Below are positions 1-7,516 of a stretch of 64,000 nt of DNA, piece by piece. Source of the stretch: an uncultured Lachnospiraceae bacterium (GTDB taxonomy: Bacteria; Bacillota; Clostridia; Lachnospirales; Lachnospiraceae); contig CANQUA010000001.1 of NCBI GenBank assembly GCA_947626915.1, forward strand, positions 1-64,000, given 5' to 3'. Numbering within the stretch: the stretch's first letter is position 1; each line of letters starts with the position of its first letter. The notes beneath the pieces are model-generated. The model saw nothing but the letters and a program-made list of their open reading frames with translations, was not told the DNA's origin and did not search any database. The translations under genes were made by a program, and so were the position numbers.

Positions 1-472
1 TTTGTGAGATGCTCTGATCCGGCGGATCTGTACCATTTTTGTACCAGACAGCGGTACGGATAGCGGCAGAAACGTAGGAATACGTGGACTGGGGCGTATG
101 CGAAAAACAGAAAAATAAGGTATGCAGAATAAAGACCGATTCTGTTTCGTGATATCGCAGCAATTCCGACGATGAAACACTTGGGGGAGTGAAAGAGCCG
201 AAAAAGCCAGTATTTATGCATGTCTTCGGAATCGTCCAAAAGTTCAAATTTACATCTTTATATCAAATGATGTTGAAAGAGATGCTTAAGATGAAAAAAT
301 CGCAGATTTTTTAAGATTGAATGGGCAATCTCATAACAGGGTTGCAAATTTTCAAAAGCAGAATAAAAAGGGAGAGAAACGATATGGGCGACAGCAGTTC
401 GAAGAAAAGGATCGAAAGCGAAGCAGAAAAGGCGGTGCGGTTGTGTCTTCCAAACGGCAGGAATAATTCTGT
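1..472. other. Leading region with no recognised gene
   Basis: I see no credible coding region here. A 79-codon open frame on the minus strand (258-497) has no ribosome binding site or family resemblance. The hexamer GTACCA occurs at 30-35 and again at 41-46, an 11-bp direct repeat of the kind that can mark binding sites for a tyrosine recombinase, but no recombinase gene is visible. The region leads into the AT-rich island and may be its left edge. Confidence 0.4.
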
Positions 473-521
473 AAAAAAATAAAGGGGAGCAGTTCATTCA
501 ATCACAAAGGCAACCCCTTTA
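473..521 (-). terminator. Terminator of the XRE regulator gene
   Basis: AAAGGGG at 481-487 pairs with CCCCTTT at 514-520. Read on the minus strand the stem is followed by a T-rich run (473-479 on the plus strand is all A). It lies just past the stop of the minus-strand regulator. Confidence 0.6.
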
Positions 522-558
522 TTTACGCTAATTGAGGACTCGAGGAACATACAATTCA

Positions 559-858
559 TTATTTGAGCAGGGTATTTAGAAAAGCAAGAAGTGCTGCTCG
601 CTGTTCTTCATTTAATTGATATATTTTTTCTGTCAGAGGATCGTTTTCTAATATCGTCTGGGTCTTATCATTAAAAAAATCAGAAAGTGAAATACCGAGG
701 GCATCACAAATGTAAGAGATTACCTCCACGGTTGGATTCTTATTGCCAAGTTCGATGTCACGCAGATAGCTTTGGGAAATTCCGGCAAGAGTGGCAAGCC
801 TGTTTACAGTATAATGCTTTAGGGTTCTAAAATATACGATGCGTTTTCCAATTTCCAT
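559..858 (-). CDS. XRE-family helix-turn-helix regulator
   Basis: A 99-residue DNA-binding protein of the Cro/C1 class. The helix-turn-helix covers about residues 5-58, with the typical LATLAGISQSYLRDIE recognition helix region followed by NKNPTVEVISYICDALGISLSDFF. The C-terminal 35 residues (LTEKIYQLNEEQRAALLAFL) form a short helix likely used for dimerisation. I chose the ATG at 856-858 because AAGGAG precedes it at normal spacing; an upstream in-frame ATG at 975 would add 39 unlikely residues. It diverges from the small-gene operon to its right, and the shared 130-bp region carries two ATAGAGAT copies (877-884, 919-926) that could be its operator. It probably represses that operon and itself; this is inferred from layout only. 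Confidence 0.85.
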   Translation of the reverse strand: MEIGKRIVYFRTLKHYTVNRLATLAGISQSYLRDIELGNKNPTVEVISYICDALGISLSDFFNDKTQTILENDPLTEKIYQLNEEQRAALLAFLNTLLK

Positions 859-925
859 GTGGGACTCCTTTTCTCGATAGAGATAGAATATCAGATTTAT
901 TATGAAAAAATTACAGTTATAGAGA

Positions 926-954
926 TTGCAAATTATATTTATAGATGATATAAT
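926..954 (+). promoter_or_regulatory. Promoter of the small-gene island operon
   Basis: TTGCAA (926-931) and a perfect TATAAT (949-954) are 17 bp apart, about 36 bp before the first start codon. One of the two ATAGAGAT direct repeats (919-926) abuts the -35, a position where the divergent XRE protein could block polymerase. Confidence 0.7.
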
Positions 955-989
955 GTGTATAAATTTGGATCGCAAAGAGGAGGAAATAT

Positions 990-1451
990 ATGGGAAAACC
1001 GAGTAAAAGGGATAGAAAAATAGCTATTATAAAGAAATACTTGCCCAATTGTACAAATACCTGGTCAGTTTATACATACGGAAATATCCCTAGAAAGTGT
1101 ATTGATGGTGCATTGACCTCCTATTCTGGACGTATCGAATATGATGATGTCCTGGGTTTGATCGATGAAACCGTATTTGGCAGCGGAAAGAAAGGCATGA
1201 TTTTCTCTTGTGATGGATTCTATACGAATAGCGGTAACGGAATCCACAGATATGCGGATCAGATTTCTTTTAACTCTCTCCCCAATTCGTATAATCTAAA
1301 TGCCGTAAACGAAATGCTGACAAAGTTATATGAAATTGAAACTGAGCCAAGTGGATGGGATATTGCAGCTTCTTTATTTGGCAGCGCAATGGACTTCTTA
1401 CAGGCAATGGCGGATGAATCGGAAGACATTCCAAAAGATGACGATCTTTAG
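990..1451 (+). CDS. Hypothetical protein with a PH-like/sensor motif
   Basis: A 153-residue soluble protein of unknown function. The segment GLIDETVFGSGKKGMIF followed by SCDGFYTNSG (about residues 48-75) matches a pattern I know from uncharacterised bacterial proteins with a pleckstrin-homology-like domain, of the form D-x-T-x-x-G-S-x-K-x-G-x-x-x-T-x-x-G-x-Y. The C-terminus is acidic (ESEDIPKDDDL). The ATG at 990 follows GAGGAGGAAATAT. It is the first gene after the XRE-divergent promoter and heads a run of very small genes, so it may be the main soluble component of that cassette. AT-rich codon use differs from the surrounding chromosome. No catalytic residues are recognised. Confidence 0.7.
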   Translation: MGKPSKRDRKIAIIKKYLPNCTNTWSVYTYGNIPRKCIDGALTSYSGRIEYDDVLGLIDETVFGSGKKGMIFSCDGFYTNSGNGIHRYADQISFNSLPNSYNLNAVNEMLTKLYEIETEPSGWDIAASLFGSAMDFLQAMADESEDIPKDDDL

Positions 1452-1517
1452 TATGTGAGAAAGTGATAATTGTCTATGATATGAGTAATATGAATATACG
1501 CAGAAAGGTGTACATTT

Positions 1518-1697
1518 ATGCAGAACAATTTTTTTGAAAGCGCAAAATTTATTATAGACATTGCCGATATCTATACGAAAGGCGTTGAAACCGCAAAAGA
1601 AGAGTATTTCGAATGGCGCAGTCTGTTTCGGAAAATCACTGTCGTATTGTTGATAATATGTACGGGGGTAGTTCTGATTAAATACTTTATTTTTTGA
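1518..1697 (+). CDS. Small tail-anchored membrane protein (59 aa)
   Basis: A 59-codon gene beginning MQNNFFESAKFIIDIADIYT and ending in one hydrophobic segment (about residues 40-59, VVLLIICTGVVLIKYFIF) right at the C-terminus. The N-terminal 38 residues look amphipathic and charged. AGAAAGGTG lies 8-16 bp before the ATG. Its design, a cytoplasmic helical part plus a terminal membrane anchor, is repeated in the next gene, which suggests the two work together or share ancestry. No family is recognised. It is collinear with its neighbours in the AT-rich island. Confidence 0.6.
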   Translation: MQNNFFESAKFIIDIADIYTKGVETAKEEYFEWRSLFRKITVVLLIICTGVVLIKYFIF

Positions 1698-1721
1698 TTT
1701 TTTTACAGGGAGAATAATACT

Positions 1722-2006
1722 ATGGGAATTCTGAGTGATACATTAAAACAGGCTGCTGACTATATTGAAATGGGAGAACAGCAGGTTGCAGGTTTCAGCG
1801 ACAAATTAAAAGAAACCGCTGATTATGTTGAGACAAGCGAAAGGGTGTTTAATTATTGGAGACCTTCCAACAAGGAGGGCCGGGATAAAGCAAAACAGGA
1901 AGTTCTGAAATGGAATAACAAAACAAAATGGCTATGCAGACGATATGTTTTCTTTTGGCTTGTAATTATCATCGCAACAATTTATATCTGCATAAAGGTA
2001 GTATAG
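1722..2006 (+). CDS. Small tail-anchored membrane protein (94 aa)
   Basis: Residues 1-48 contain two similar short helical stretches, LKQAADYIEMGEQQ and LKETADYVETSER, an apparent internal repeat. A basic linker (KEGRDKAKQEVLKWNNKTKW) leads to one membrane segment at the very C-terminus (about 74-94, YVFFWLVIIIATIYICIKVV). GGGAG precedes the ATG at suitable distance. The arrangement parallels the preceding gene. Function is unknown; a role in membrane association of the island's soluble proteins is only a guess. Confidence 0.65.
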   Translation: MGILSDTLKQAADYIEMGEQQVAGFSDKLKETADYVETSERVFNYWRPSNKEGRDKAKQEVLKWNNKTKWLCRRYVFFWLVIIIATIYICIKVV

Positions 2007-2028
2007 AGCAGGAGGCGGTCAAGCAGAG

Positions 2029-2238
2029 ATGGCGCATAAAATCAATGCTAAATTTATTAAATGCTGTGCTTTGTGTAAGTATTGGGATGATCCTGCGAGG
2101 ACAGCGGCTAAACCGACATATGCGAAAAACATATGGGATATAGATATTTCTCAGAACAGATTATGTATGAAAAAGCGTATGAAAATGAAAGCAGTTGGAA
2201 ATTGTACGCAGTATGAAGCTAAGATTGAGGTGCTTTAA
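2029..2238 (+). CDS. Small Cys-rich protein (69 aa), probable zinc binder
   Basis: The protein carries CCALCKYWDD near the N-terminus and two further cysteines (NRLCMKK and GNCTQY). The pattern C-x2-C-x-Y-W, then C, then C-x2-Y is shared with the protein at 2528-2725, although the rest of the two sequences differs. Four spaced cysteines in so small a protein suggest a structural metal site. GGAGG precedes the ATG at 2029. The stop codon directly abuts the GTG start of the next gene, so the two are probably translationally coupled. Function unknown. Confidence 0.6.
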   Translation: MAHKINAKFIKCCALCKYWDDPARTAAKPTYAKNIWDIDISQNRLCMKKRMKMKAVGNCTQYEAKIEVL

Positions 2239-2517
2239 GTGTTGTACATATACTTGATATTGTTCATTTTTATGGCTATTTACTGGGTTTGCCCAATACC
2301 GGCCCAGCTCGTATTGTTGTTGTTGGATGGTTTTGTGCCTGATCCTATTCCATTGATAGATGAAATGCTTATGATTGCTGTTTTGCTAAATCGTTTGCGT
2401 AAAGTTGTCATGGTAACGGAATTTATCAAGAAGCATAAGATACTTTCAGTGATTATACTTATTTTGTCTATCTATGTACTGTATCATATAATTATATGGG
2501 TCTTATCTATTGTTTAG
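2239..2517 (+). CDS. DUF1232/YkvA-like small membrane protein
   Basis: A 92-residue protein with two or three hydrophobic segments (about 1-18, 20-38 and 70-92). The middle section GFVPDPIPLIDEMLMI resembles the DUF1232 (YkvA) signature, in which a proline-aspartate pair and a downstream acidic pair follow a hydrophobic stretch. The start is GTG at 2239, immediately after the upstream TAA, so initiation is likely coupled. DUF1232 proteins are found widely in bacteria and mobile elements with no established activity. Confidence 0.55.
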   Translation: MLYIYLILFIFMAIYWVCPIPAQLVLLLLDGFVPDPIPLIDEMLMIAVLLNRLRKVVMVTEFIKKHKILSVIILILSIYVLYHIIIWVLSIV

Positions 2518-2527
2518 AGGTGATTTC

Positions 2528-2725
2528 ATGAGAAATAATGCAAATTGCAGGTATGATAAGAAGTGTATATTTTGTTCTTATTGGCAAGGGACGGCGCCGA
2601 ATGTAAATTTTAGAAATGGAATTTCTACCTACAAAAAAGAGCAGGCAATATGTTCATATAAATCAAATGTACAGGAATCAGATGGCTGCTGCCGCCATTT
2701 TGATAGAAAATTATTATACTTATAG
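2528..2725 (+). CDS. Small Cys-rich protein (65 aa), relative of 2029-2238
   Basis: The protein begins MRNNANCRYDKKCIFCSYW and contains six cysteines. Its C-x2-C-x-Y-W core, a later single C (QAICSYK) and the final CCRHF match the spacing of the small Cys-rich protein two genes upstream. I chose the ATG at 2528, which has AGAGGTG at good spacing; an in-frame ATG at 2510 would overlap the previous stop codon. Two distantly similar Cys-rich proteins in one operon suggest duplication and a shared partner. Function unknown. Confidence 0.6.
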   Translation: MRNNANCRYDKKCIFCSYWQGTAPNVNFRNGISTYKKEQAICSYKSNVQESDGCCRHFDRKLLYL

Positions 2726-2735
2726 GAGGAAGGAC

Positions 2736-2894
2736 ATGCAAACTTATCGTATCAGTTTTCAGTATTCTCGGGATGGGAGATCCTGGACAAGCACTACTGC
2801 TTCTGTGAAAGCAACATCGGATTCGGGCGCGATTAGTCAAATTGAAAGTAAATATCCATACGTCCGAAATATAAAAATTATGTCTGTGAAATAG
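2736..2894 (+). CDS. Small hypothetical protein (52 aa)
   Basis: The protein MQTYRISFQYSRDGRSW... reads as a small alternating beta-strand fold ending in a segment (AISQIESKYPYVRNIKI) typical of a helix followed by a strand. A strong AGGAGGAAGG precedes the ATG at 2736; a longer in-frame reading from 2616 would cover the previous gene and lacks such a site. It is the last gene of the AT-rich operon and is followed by a hairpin. No function is recognised. Confidence 0.55.
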   Translation: MQTYRISFQYSRDGRSWTSTTASVKATSDSGAISQIESKYPYVRNIKIMSVK

Positions 2895-2940
2895 TTGCAG
2901 AATGATGGGAATCTAGTTTTGCTATTCTGATTTGAGGTTG

Positions 2941-2973
2941 AGAATCCGGCCGCTGTTATGGTGACCGGATTCT
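2941..2973 (+). terminator. Hairpin closing the accessory island
   Basis: AGAATCCGG (2941-2949) pairs perfectly with CCGGATTCT (2965-2973) around a 15-nt loop. Only a weak T tract follows, so termination efficiency is uncertain. Base composition rises to the GC-rich background just after it. Confidence 0.5.
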
Positions 2974-3148
2974 TCTAGTCAATGATCGAAAAATCTTATC
3001 TGCGGATAATAAGACAGTGAAAAAGTAAGTTTCGGAGCCGCCCGGAAAAATCCGTTGCAAAATCCGCCGATCAATAATAAAATGAGAAGGAGCAGAATGC
3101 TGCAAGAATGGAAAGCGCCTGACAGGCGCGGAAGATGAGGCGATCGAA

Positions 3149-5209
3149 GTGAAAAATGTATTTGAACCGAAACATTTGGATTATGAGTTAAGTCCCTATA
3201 CGGGGCTGACGCGGGAAAGCTGGATTGAGGCGGCCGAATATCTGTTAAACGGTGTTTTTCAGAATATCAGGGATTTTAACGATCCGGTCGTGATGCCGCG
3301 GAAGGAGACGAAGATCACGTATCCCCACCGGCCGGATGCGGTGTGGGAGTTTAAGGCGGAGTATTTTGAGGGACTGGCGCGTTCTTTGTTTATCGCTGCG
3401 CCGCTCATACATATTCAGCCGGAGCTGGTGATGAATGGTATCTGCGTCCGGGAATATTATAAAAGCCATATTCTGAGGACGTGCACGCCGGGCGACAGCG
3501 TTTATGTGGGAAGCTATGCGGATTGCAAGGCATTGTCGAAGGATCCCAATCCGTTCCGCGCCTTTCAGCAGACGGTCGAGACCTGCGCGCTTGTTATCTG
3601 CCTGTGGATGAGCAAGGAGGAGATCTGGGATACTTATACGAAAGAGGAGAAGGATATTATCGCGGCTTTCCTGCTTGATTATGCCCATGGGAACACGGTG
3701 CCGCAGAACTGGCGGCTTTTCAATATGCTTGACATGGCGTTCCTGCATCGGGAGGGGTACGAGATTGACGCGGACATCATGAGGGAACACGCGCAGGCGA
3801 TCCTTGCGTATTATGCGGGGGACGGCTGGTACCGGGACGGACATTCGTTTGATTATTATTCCTGCTGGGCGTTTAACGTCTATGCGCCGCTCTGGAATCA
3901 GTGGTACGGGTATGAGCGTGAGCCTTATCTGGCCGGGAAATTTGAAGAAAATTCCAACGCGCTGATGAAAACATACGCCGACTTTTTTGATGAAGACGGT
4001 TTTACGAATATGTGGGGCAGGAGCAATATTTACCGGAACGCGGCCACCAGCGCTTTTGACGGAAATCTGATGCTTTGCAGTCCGGAAGCGGACCCGGGGC
4101 TTGCGAGGCGTATTTCGTCGGGGTCTTTGATGCAGTTTCTGGGACGCGGGGATCTCTTGTATAAGGGAGTGCCGACGCTGGGATTTTACGGGCAGTTCAC
4201 GCCGATGGTGCAGGGTTATTCCTGCGCGGAATCTCCGTTCTGGATGGGAAAAGCATTTTTATGCCTGCATCTGCCCGCGGATCATCCGTTCTGGACGGCG
4301 AAGGAACATAACGGAACCTGGGACAGGCTGAAGGAAAGGGAAGTAAAGGTGACGACTTTAAATGGTCCGGCCCTGTGCTTCAGCAATCATAAGGCGAACG
4401 GGGAGACGATCCTGAGGAGCGGCAAGGTGGTCAAGGAGAAACGGGACCGCAATGGGATGTGGAATTATTCCAAGCTGTGCTATAATACGAAATACCCGTG
4501 GGAATCCGCCCCCTCTAAGGAACTGGAGGCACAGCAGTATGTGCTTCACGATGTGACGTCGGATACGTATGACAGAGCGAATGTGACGTTTTGGTATGGG
4601 GAAAAGGACGGCGTGCTCTACCGTAGGCAGTTTTTCGGTTATGAGCTGGAGACGGAATGTCATTGGATCCAGGCGGTAAACCTGGCCGATTATACGGTTC
4701 CGTACGGGGTGGTGCGGGCGGACCGGCTCCGATTGTTCAAAAAGCCGGTGGAGCTCACTCTCGGCGCCTATGGGTTCCCGGATAACGGTACGGAGATTTT
4801 CACGAAAGAAGGCCGTTATGATGGCGGAACGGCGCATGCGGTCATTTTAAAAGGAACGGATTTTACGGGACGCGAAAAGCAGCTAGCCATGACGATTTAC
4901 GATGGCTGGGACTGTCTGAAGACCGTACGCAGCACGGGAACGAATCCGGACTCGGAAAAGTCGGTTATCGTCTATGCGGAGACCGCAAGGCGCAGTCACA
5001 ATCATTACGAACAGGCGATCCTGATCTCGCAGGTGATTACGAAGGAGAGCCTGGCGGATTTTGCAGAGGAAGATCTGTTCCCGATTCAAAGGATTGCGTA
5101 TACGGATCCGCAGTCGCGGGGCGGCTATGGACCTGTGACCATCACGCACAGGGACGGGACGGTGAAGACGATTGACTTTGACGGGATCGAGGGAAGGCTG
5201 ATGCTGTAG
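3149..5209 (+). CDS. DUF2264 family protein (putative glycoside hydrolase)
   Basis: A 686-residue cytoplasmic protein with no signal peptide. The opening (YTGLTRESWIEAAEYLL) and the aromatic-rich core (GDGWYRDGHSFDYYSCWAFN, about residues 225-245) are typical of DUF2264, an alpha/alpha-toroid family. From memory some members have been placed in CAZy family GH154 with beta-glucuronidase activity; I cannot verify that here. The second half (from about residue 400) is a beta-sandwich-like module as in polysaccharide lyase and hydrolase toroids. The start is GTG at 3149 with GATGAGG upstream. It is followed after 84 bp by an EEP-fold enzyme, and together they suggest intracellular processing of an imported oligosaccharide. 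Specific substrate not determinable. Confidence 0.8.
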   Translation: MKNVFEPKHLDYELSPYTGLTRESWIEAAEYLLNGVFQNIRDFNDPVVMPRKETKITYPHRPDAVWEFKAEYFEGLARSLFIAAPLIHIQPELVMNGICVREYYKSHILRTCTPGDSVYVGSYADCKALSKDPNPFRAFQQTVETCALVICLWMSKEEIWDTYTKEEKDIIAAFLLDYAHGNTVPQNWRLFNMLDMAFLHREGYEIDADIMREHAQAILAYYAGDGWYRDGHSFDYYSCWAFNVYAPLWNQWYGYEREPYLAGKFEENSNALMKTYADFFDEDGFTNMWGRSNIYRNAATSAFDGNLMLCSPEADPGLARRISSGSLMQFLGRGDLLYKGVPTLGFYGQFTPMVQGYSCAESPFWMGKAFLCLHLPADHPFWTAKEHNGTWDRLKEREVKVTTLNGPALCFSNHKANGETILRSGKVVKEKRDRNGMWNYSKLCYNTKYPWESAPSKELEAQQYVLHDVTSDTYDRANVTFWYGEKDGVLYRRQFFGYELETECHWIQAVNLADYTVPYGVVRADRLRLFKKPVELTLGAYGFPDNGTEIFTKEGRYDGGTAHAVILKGTDFTGREKQLAMTIYDGWDCLKTVRSTGTNPDSEKSVIVYAETARRSHNHYEQAILISQVITKESLADFAEEDLFPIQRIAYTDPQSRGGYGPVTITHRDGTVKTIDFDGIEGRLML

Positions 5210-5293
5210 TGTTTTTCGGAAGCGCAGGAAGGCACCGTGCAAAGACAGCGGAAGTTTGGGAGATTCGCTGAAAACAGCGGGGATTTGAGGAGA

Positions 5294-6130
5294 ATGCGGA
5301 TGCGTGTATCAGTGATGACATTTAATATCCAGCATGGCGTGGATTATAAGCGGCGGCGCAGGGAAGAGGCGCTGCGCCGGGCGGAAAGGGAGCGATTGAA
5401 AGATCAGACGTCCGGTACGAAAGCGCCGCCAGCCGCGGAAAAAGAGGATCCGTCCCTGATCGATCTGTCTCTGGCCGCGAAGGTGATCCGCGCGTGCGGG
5501 GCGGAGATTGTCTGCCTGAACGAGGTACGGGATACGGCGCCGGGCGTGAGCGATCCCTGTTTTACACCCCAGGTCAGGGAGATAGCGGAAAGGCTTGGGT
5601 TCGGGTATTTCTATTTCGGACGGGCTATCGATATTGCCGGAAAAGGAACCTACGGCAACGGACTGATTTCGCGCTATCCGATCCTTGAGGCGGAAACGAT
5701 CCCTGTACCGGACCCGGCTGTAAAGGATGAACCGGCGTATTATGAATCCCGCTGTGTGATCCGTGCGGTGATCGACGTGGCGGGACGGCCCCTGACGGTG
5801 TTGGCGACACATATGGGGCTGGCGATGGGAGAGGCGAAAAACGCGGTGCGGACGGTGCTTTCTCTGGTCCGGCCCGGGGAAGCGGCGGTTTTGATGGGAG
5901 ATTTTAATCAGCTGCCGGACAGTCCGATTCTGGAGCCGCTGCGGTCTGTTTTTACCGATGCGGCGGAACGGCTGGGGCCGGGGGAGATGTACTCCTTTCC
6001 GTCCGATGAGCCGGACCGCAAGATCGATTATATCATGACAGCCGGTCCTGCGGAGATCGTGAAGGCGTCGATTCCGGCTTTCGTGGCCAGCGATCATCGG
6101 CCCCACACGGCGATACTGGAACTTGGCTGA
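5294..6130 (+). CDS. Endonuclease/exonuclease/phosphatase family protein
   Basis: A 278-residue member of the EEP (DNase I-like) fold. Visible motifs are the N-terminal MTFNIQHG, the metal-binding glutamate in CLNEVRD, the GDFNQLPDSP motif (catalytic Asp and Asn) and the C-terminal SDHRPHTA (catalytic Asp-His). The family cleaves phosphodiesters or phosphomonoesters in nucleic acids, lipids or sugars; the lack of DNA-repair-specific elements leaves the substrate open. I chose ATG 5294, which has TTGAGGAG upstream, over a GTG at 5237. An insertion rich in Lys, Arg and Ala (about residues 25-55) separates the first strand from the Glu motif. It probably shares a transcript with the DUF2264 gene. 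Confidence 0.85.
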   Translation: MRMRVSVMTFNIQHGVDYKRRRREEALRRAERERLKDQTSGTKAPPAAEKEDPSLIDLSLAAKVIRACGAEIVCLNEVRDTAPGVSDPCFTPQVREIAERLGFGYFYFGRAIDIAGKGTYGNGLISRYPILEAETIPVPDPAVKDEPAYYESRCVIRAVIDVAGRPLTVLATHMGLAMGEAKNAVRTVLSLVRPGEAAVLMGDFNQLPDSPILEPLRSVFTDAAERLGPGEMYSFPSDEPDRKIDYIMTAGPAEIVKASIPAFVASDHRPHTAILELG

Positions 6131-6263
6131 GCAATTTCTGCGTGCGGCAGGACAGGGTACAGTACAATACAGAAACGATTAGAAGGAATGATACGATGGA
6201 AAACAAGTTTCATGGATCGGCGGCAGGAAGGACGCGGTCCGGGCGGAAAGGAGCGGCTGCATC

Positions 6264-6872
6264 ATGAAGATCCTTCTGACAGGATTTACTCCCTTTGGGG
6301 GAGAAAAAAAGAATCCGGCGTGGGAGGCGGTTCGGCGTCTGCCGGATCAGCTGGGAGACATAACGGTTTTGAAAGAAAATATTCCGACCGCGTTCGGTGC
6401 GGCTTCCCGGGCGGTGGAGGAGGCGGTTTGCCGGTATGCGCCAGATGCCGTGATCTGTGTCGGGGAGGCCGGGGGACGGGCGCAGATCGGGATTGAGAAG
6501 GTGGCGATCAATTACCGGAACGCTGCGATCCCGGATAATCTGGGCGTCCGTCCCCAGGATGAGCCCGTCTGTCCCGGCGGGCCTGCCGCCTATTTTGCCA
6601 CGATTCCCGTCCGGGCGATTGCGGAGGCTGTCTGCGCGCAGGGGATCCCGGCTGCCGTTTCCTATTCTGCAGGGACTTATGTGTGCAATGACACCTTTTA
6701 CGGGCTGATGCATCTGATCTCTCAGAAAGGACTTCCCGTAAAGGGAGGTTTTATACACGTCCCGTATCTGCCGGAGCAGGCGGCCGGGAAAGCGCCGGGA
6801 ACGCCCAGCATGGCTCTGGAGCTGGTCGTGAAAGCGCTGGAGACGGCGGCGGCAGCGGTATTCGGCGGATAA
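6264..6872 (+). CDS. pcp: Pyroglutamyl-peptidase I
   Basis: A 202-residue cytosolic cysteine peptidase (family C15) that removes N-terminal pyroglutamate from peptides. The sequence starts MKILLTGFTPFGG and carries the catalytic triad in the expected contexts: Glu in the segment around VGEAGGRAQIGIEKVAINYR, Cys in GTYVCNDTFYGL, and His in GGFIHVPYLPEQ. Length matches the family (about 200-215). A ribosome binding site (GGAAAGGAG) precedes the ATG. It lies about 130 bp after the EEP gene and is followed by a strong terminator. Confidence 0.95.
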   Translation: MKILLTGFTPFGGEKKNPAWEAVRRLPDQLGDITVLKENIPTAFGAASRAVEEAVCRYAPDAVICVGEAGGRAQIGIEKVAINYRNAAIPDNLGVRPQDEPVCPGGPAAYFATIPVRAIAEAVCAQGIPAAVSYSAGTYVCNDTFYGLMHLISQKGLPVKGGFIHVPYLPEQAAGKAPGTPSMALELVVKALETAAAAVFGG

Positions 6873-6886
6873 AGGAGGTTTAAGGA

Positions 6887-6915
6887 GCTGCTGCGAAATT
6901 TTGCGGCGGCTTTTT
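6887..6915 (+). terminator. Terminator of pcp
   Basis: GCTGCTGC (6887-6894) pairs with GCGGCGGC (6903-6910), including G-U pairs, around GAAATTTT, followed directly by TTTTT. A similar core (GCTGC, then AAAAT, then TTTTGCGGC) recurs in other terminators of this window. Confidence 0.8.
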
Positions 6916-7142
6916 ATGCGGAAAAAGAAGATTTTTAAGGAAGGGCTGAATGCGGAATTTGAAGTGGCTGCGGATCTGCTGGGATATTCTCTTTTTGAGC
7001 GGAACCTTCACAGGATCGAGGAGAGGGTCCGCGAGTTCTACTTTTGAGAAATGCAGGACCGGTCGGAGCGGGCGGCGCATCTTCATCATGGGACATCGGA
7101 CGGCCGGAAGCGCGGCTCTCTGAAAATCTGCAAAATAACCGG

Positions 7143-7171
7143 TTGACAATCTGCGTGGCCGGTGGTATAAA
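7143..7171 (+). promoter_or_regulatory. Promoter of the T-box/trpB operon
   Basis: A consensus TTGACA (7143-7148) and TATAAA (7166-7171) lie exactly 17 bp apart, immediately upstream of the T-box leader. Confidence 0.8.
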
Positions 7172-7440
7172 TGAAAGCAGGAAACCTGTGAAGGAGAGTA
7201 AGTAACCTTTGCGGCACGTTGCAGAGAGTCGCCGGCGGTGGAAAGGCGGTACGGAAAGCATAGGCGAATGGGCTCCTGAGGGCGAGCAGAATTTTCAGTA
7301 TGTGAGCCGGAGAAGAGACTCCGTTATCAAAATCAGCATATATCTGTATGCGCTGAGTGGGTACGTAGGTACCAAGCCGGGTGGCACCGCAGGAGTTTAA
7401 CTCTTGTCCCTGCAATAGATTGAGGGACGGGAGTTTTTTT
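7172..7440 (+). promoter_or_regulatory. Tryptophan T-box riboswitch with terminator
   Basis: The leader ends in the invariant T-box core GGGTGGCACCGC (7379-7390), which pairs with the NCCA end of uncharged tRNA. It is followed by a terminator whose stem AACTCTTGTCCCT (7399-7411) pairs with AGGGACGGGAGTT (7423-7435) and runs into a T tract. Stem I is recognisable from GTAAGTAACC and GCAGAGAGTCG through GGTGGAAAGGCGG and back to GGCGAATGGGCTCC. I read the specifier as TGG at 7269-7271 after GGCGAA, meaning tRNA-Trp, which fits the downstream tryptophan synthase. Uncharged tRNA-Trp should stabilise the antiterminator and allow expression. Confidence 0.88.
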
Positions 7441-7516
7441 ATTGCGGAGAAGCAAAATTTTCTCCTGTCCGGGCAATCATAACTCTATCTTAATTATTTT
7501 TATGGAGGTAAAAGCA

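Noticed and set aside
30-46. Attachment site of an integrative element at the left edge
   Set aside because: Only a short GTACCA direct repeat is seen; there is no integrase, tRNA or matching right-end copy in the window.
258-497. 79-codon minus-strand open frame
   Set aside because: No ribosome binding site, odd Phe/Cys/His-rich composition and overlap with the XRE terminator; most likely chance.
6916-7047. 43-codon open frame after pcp (MRKKKIFKEGLNAEFEVAAD...)
   Set aside because: It begins at the T run of the pcp terminator with no ribosome binding site. The helix-like composition is suggestive but not enough to call a gene.
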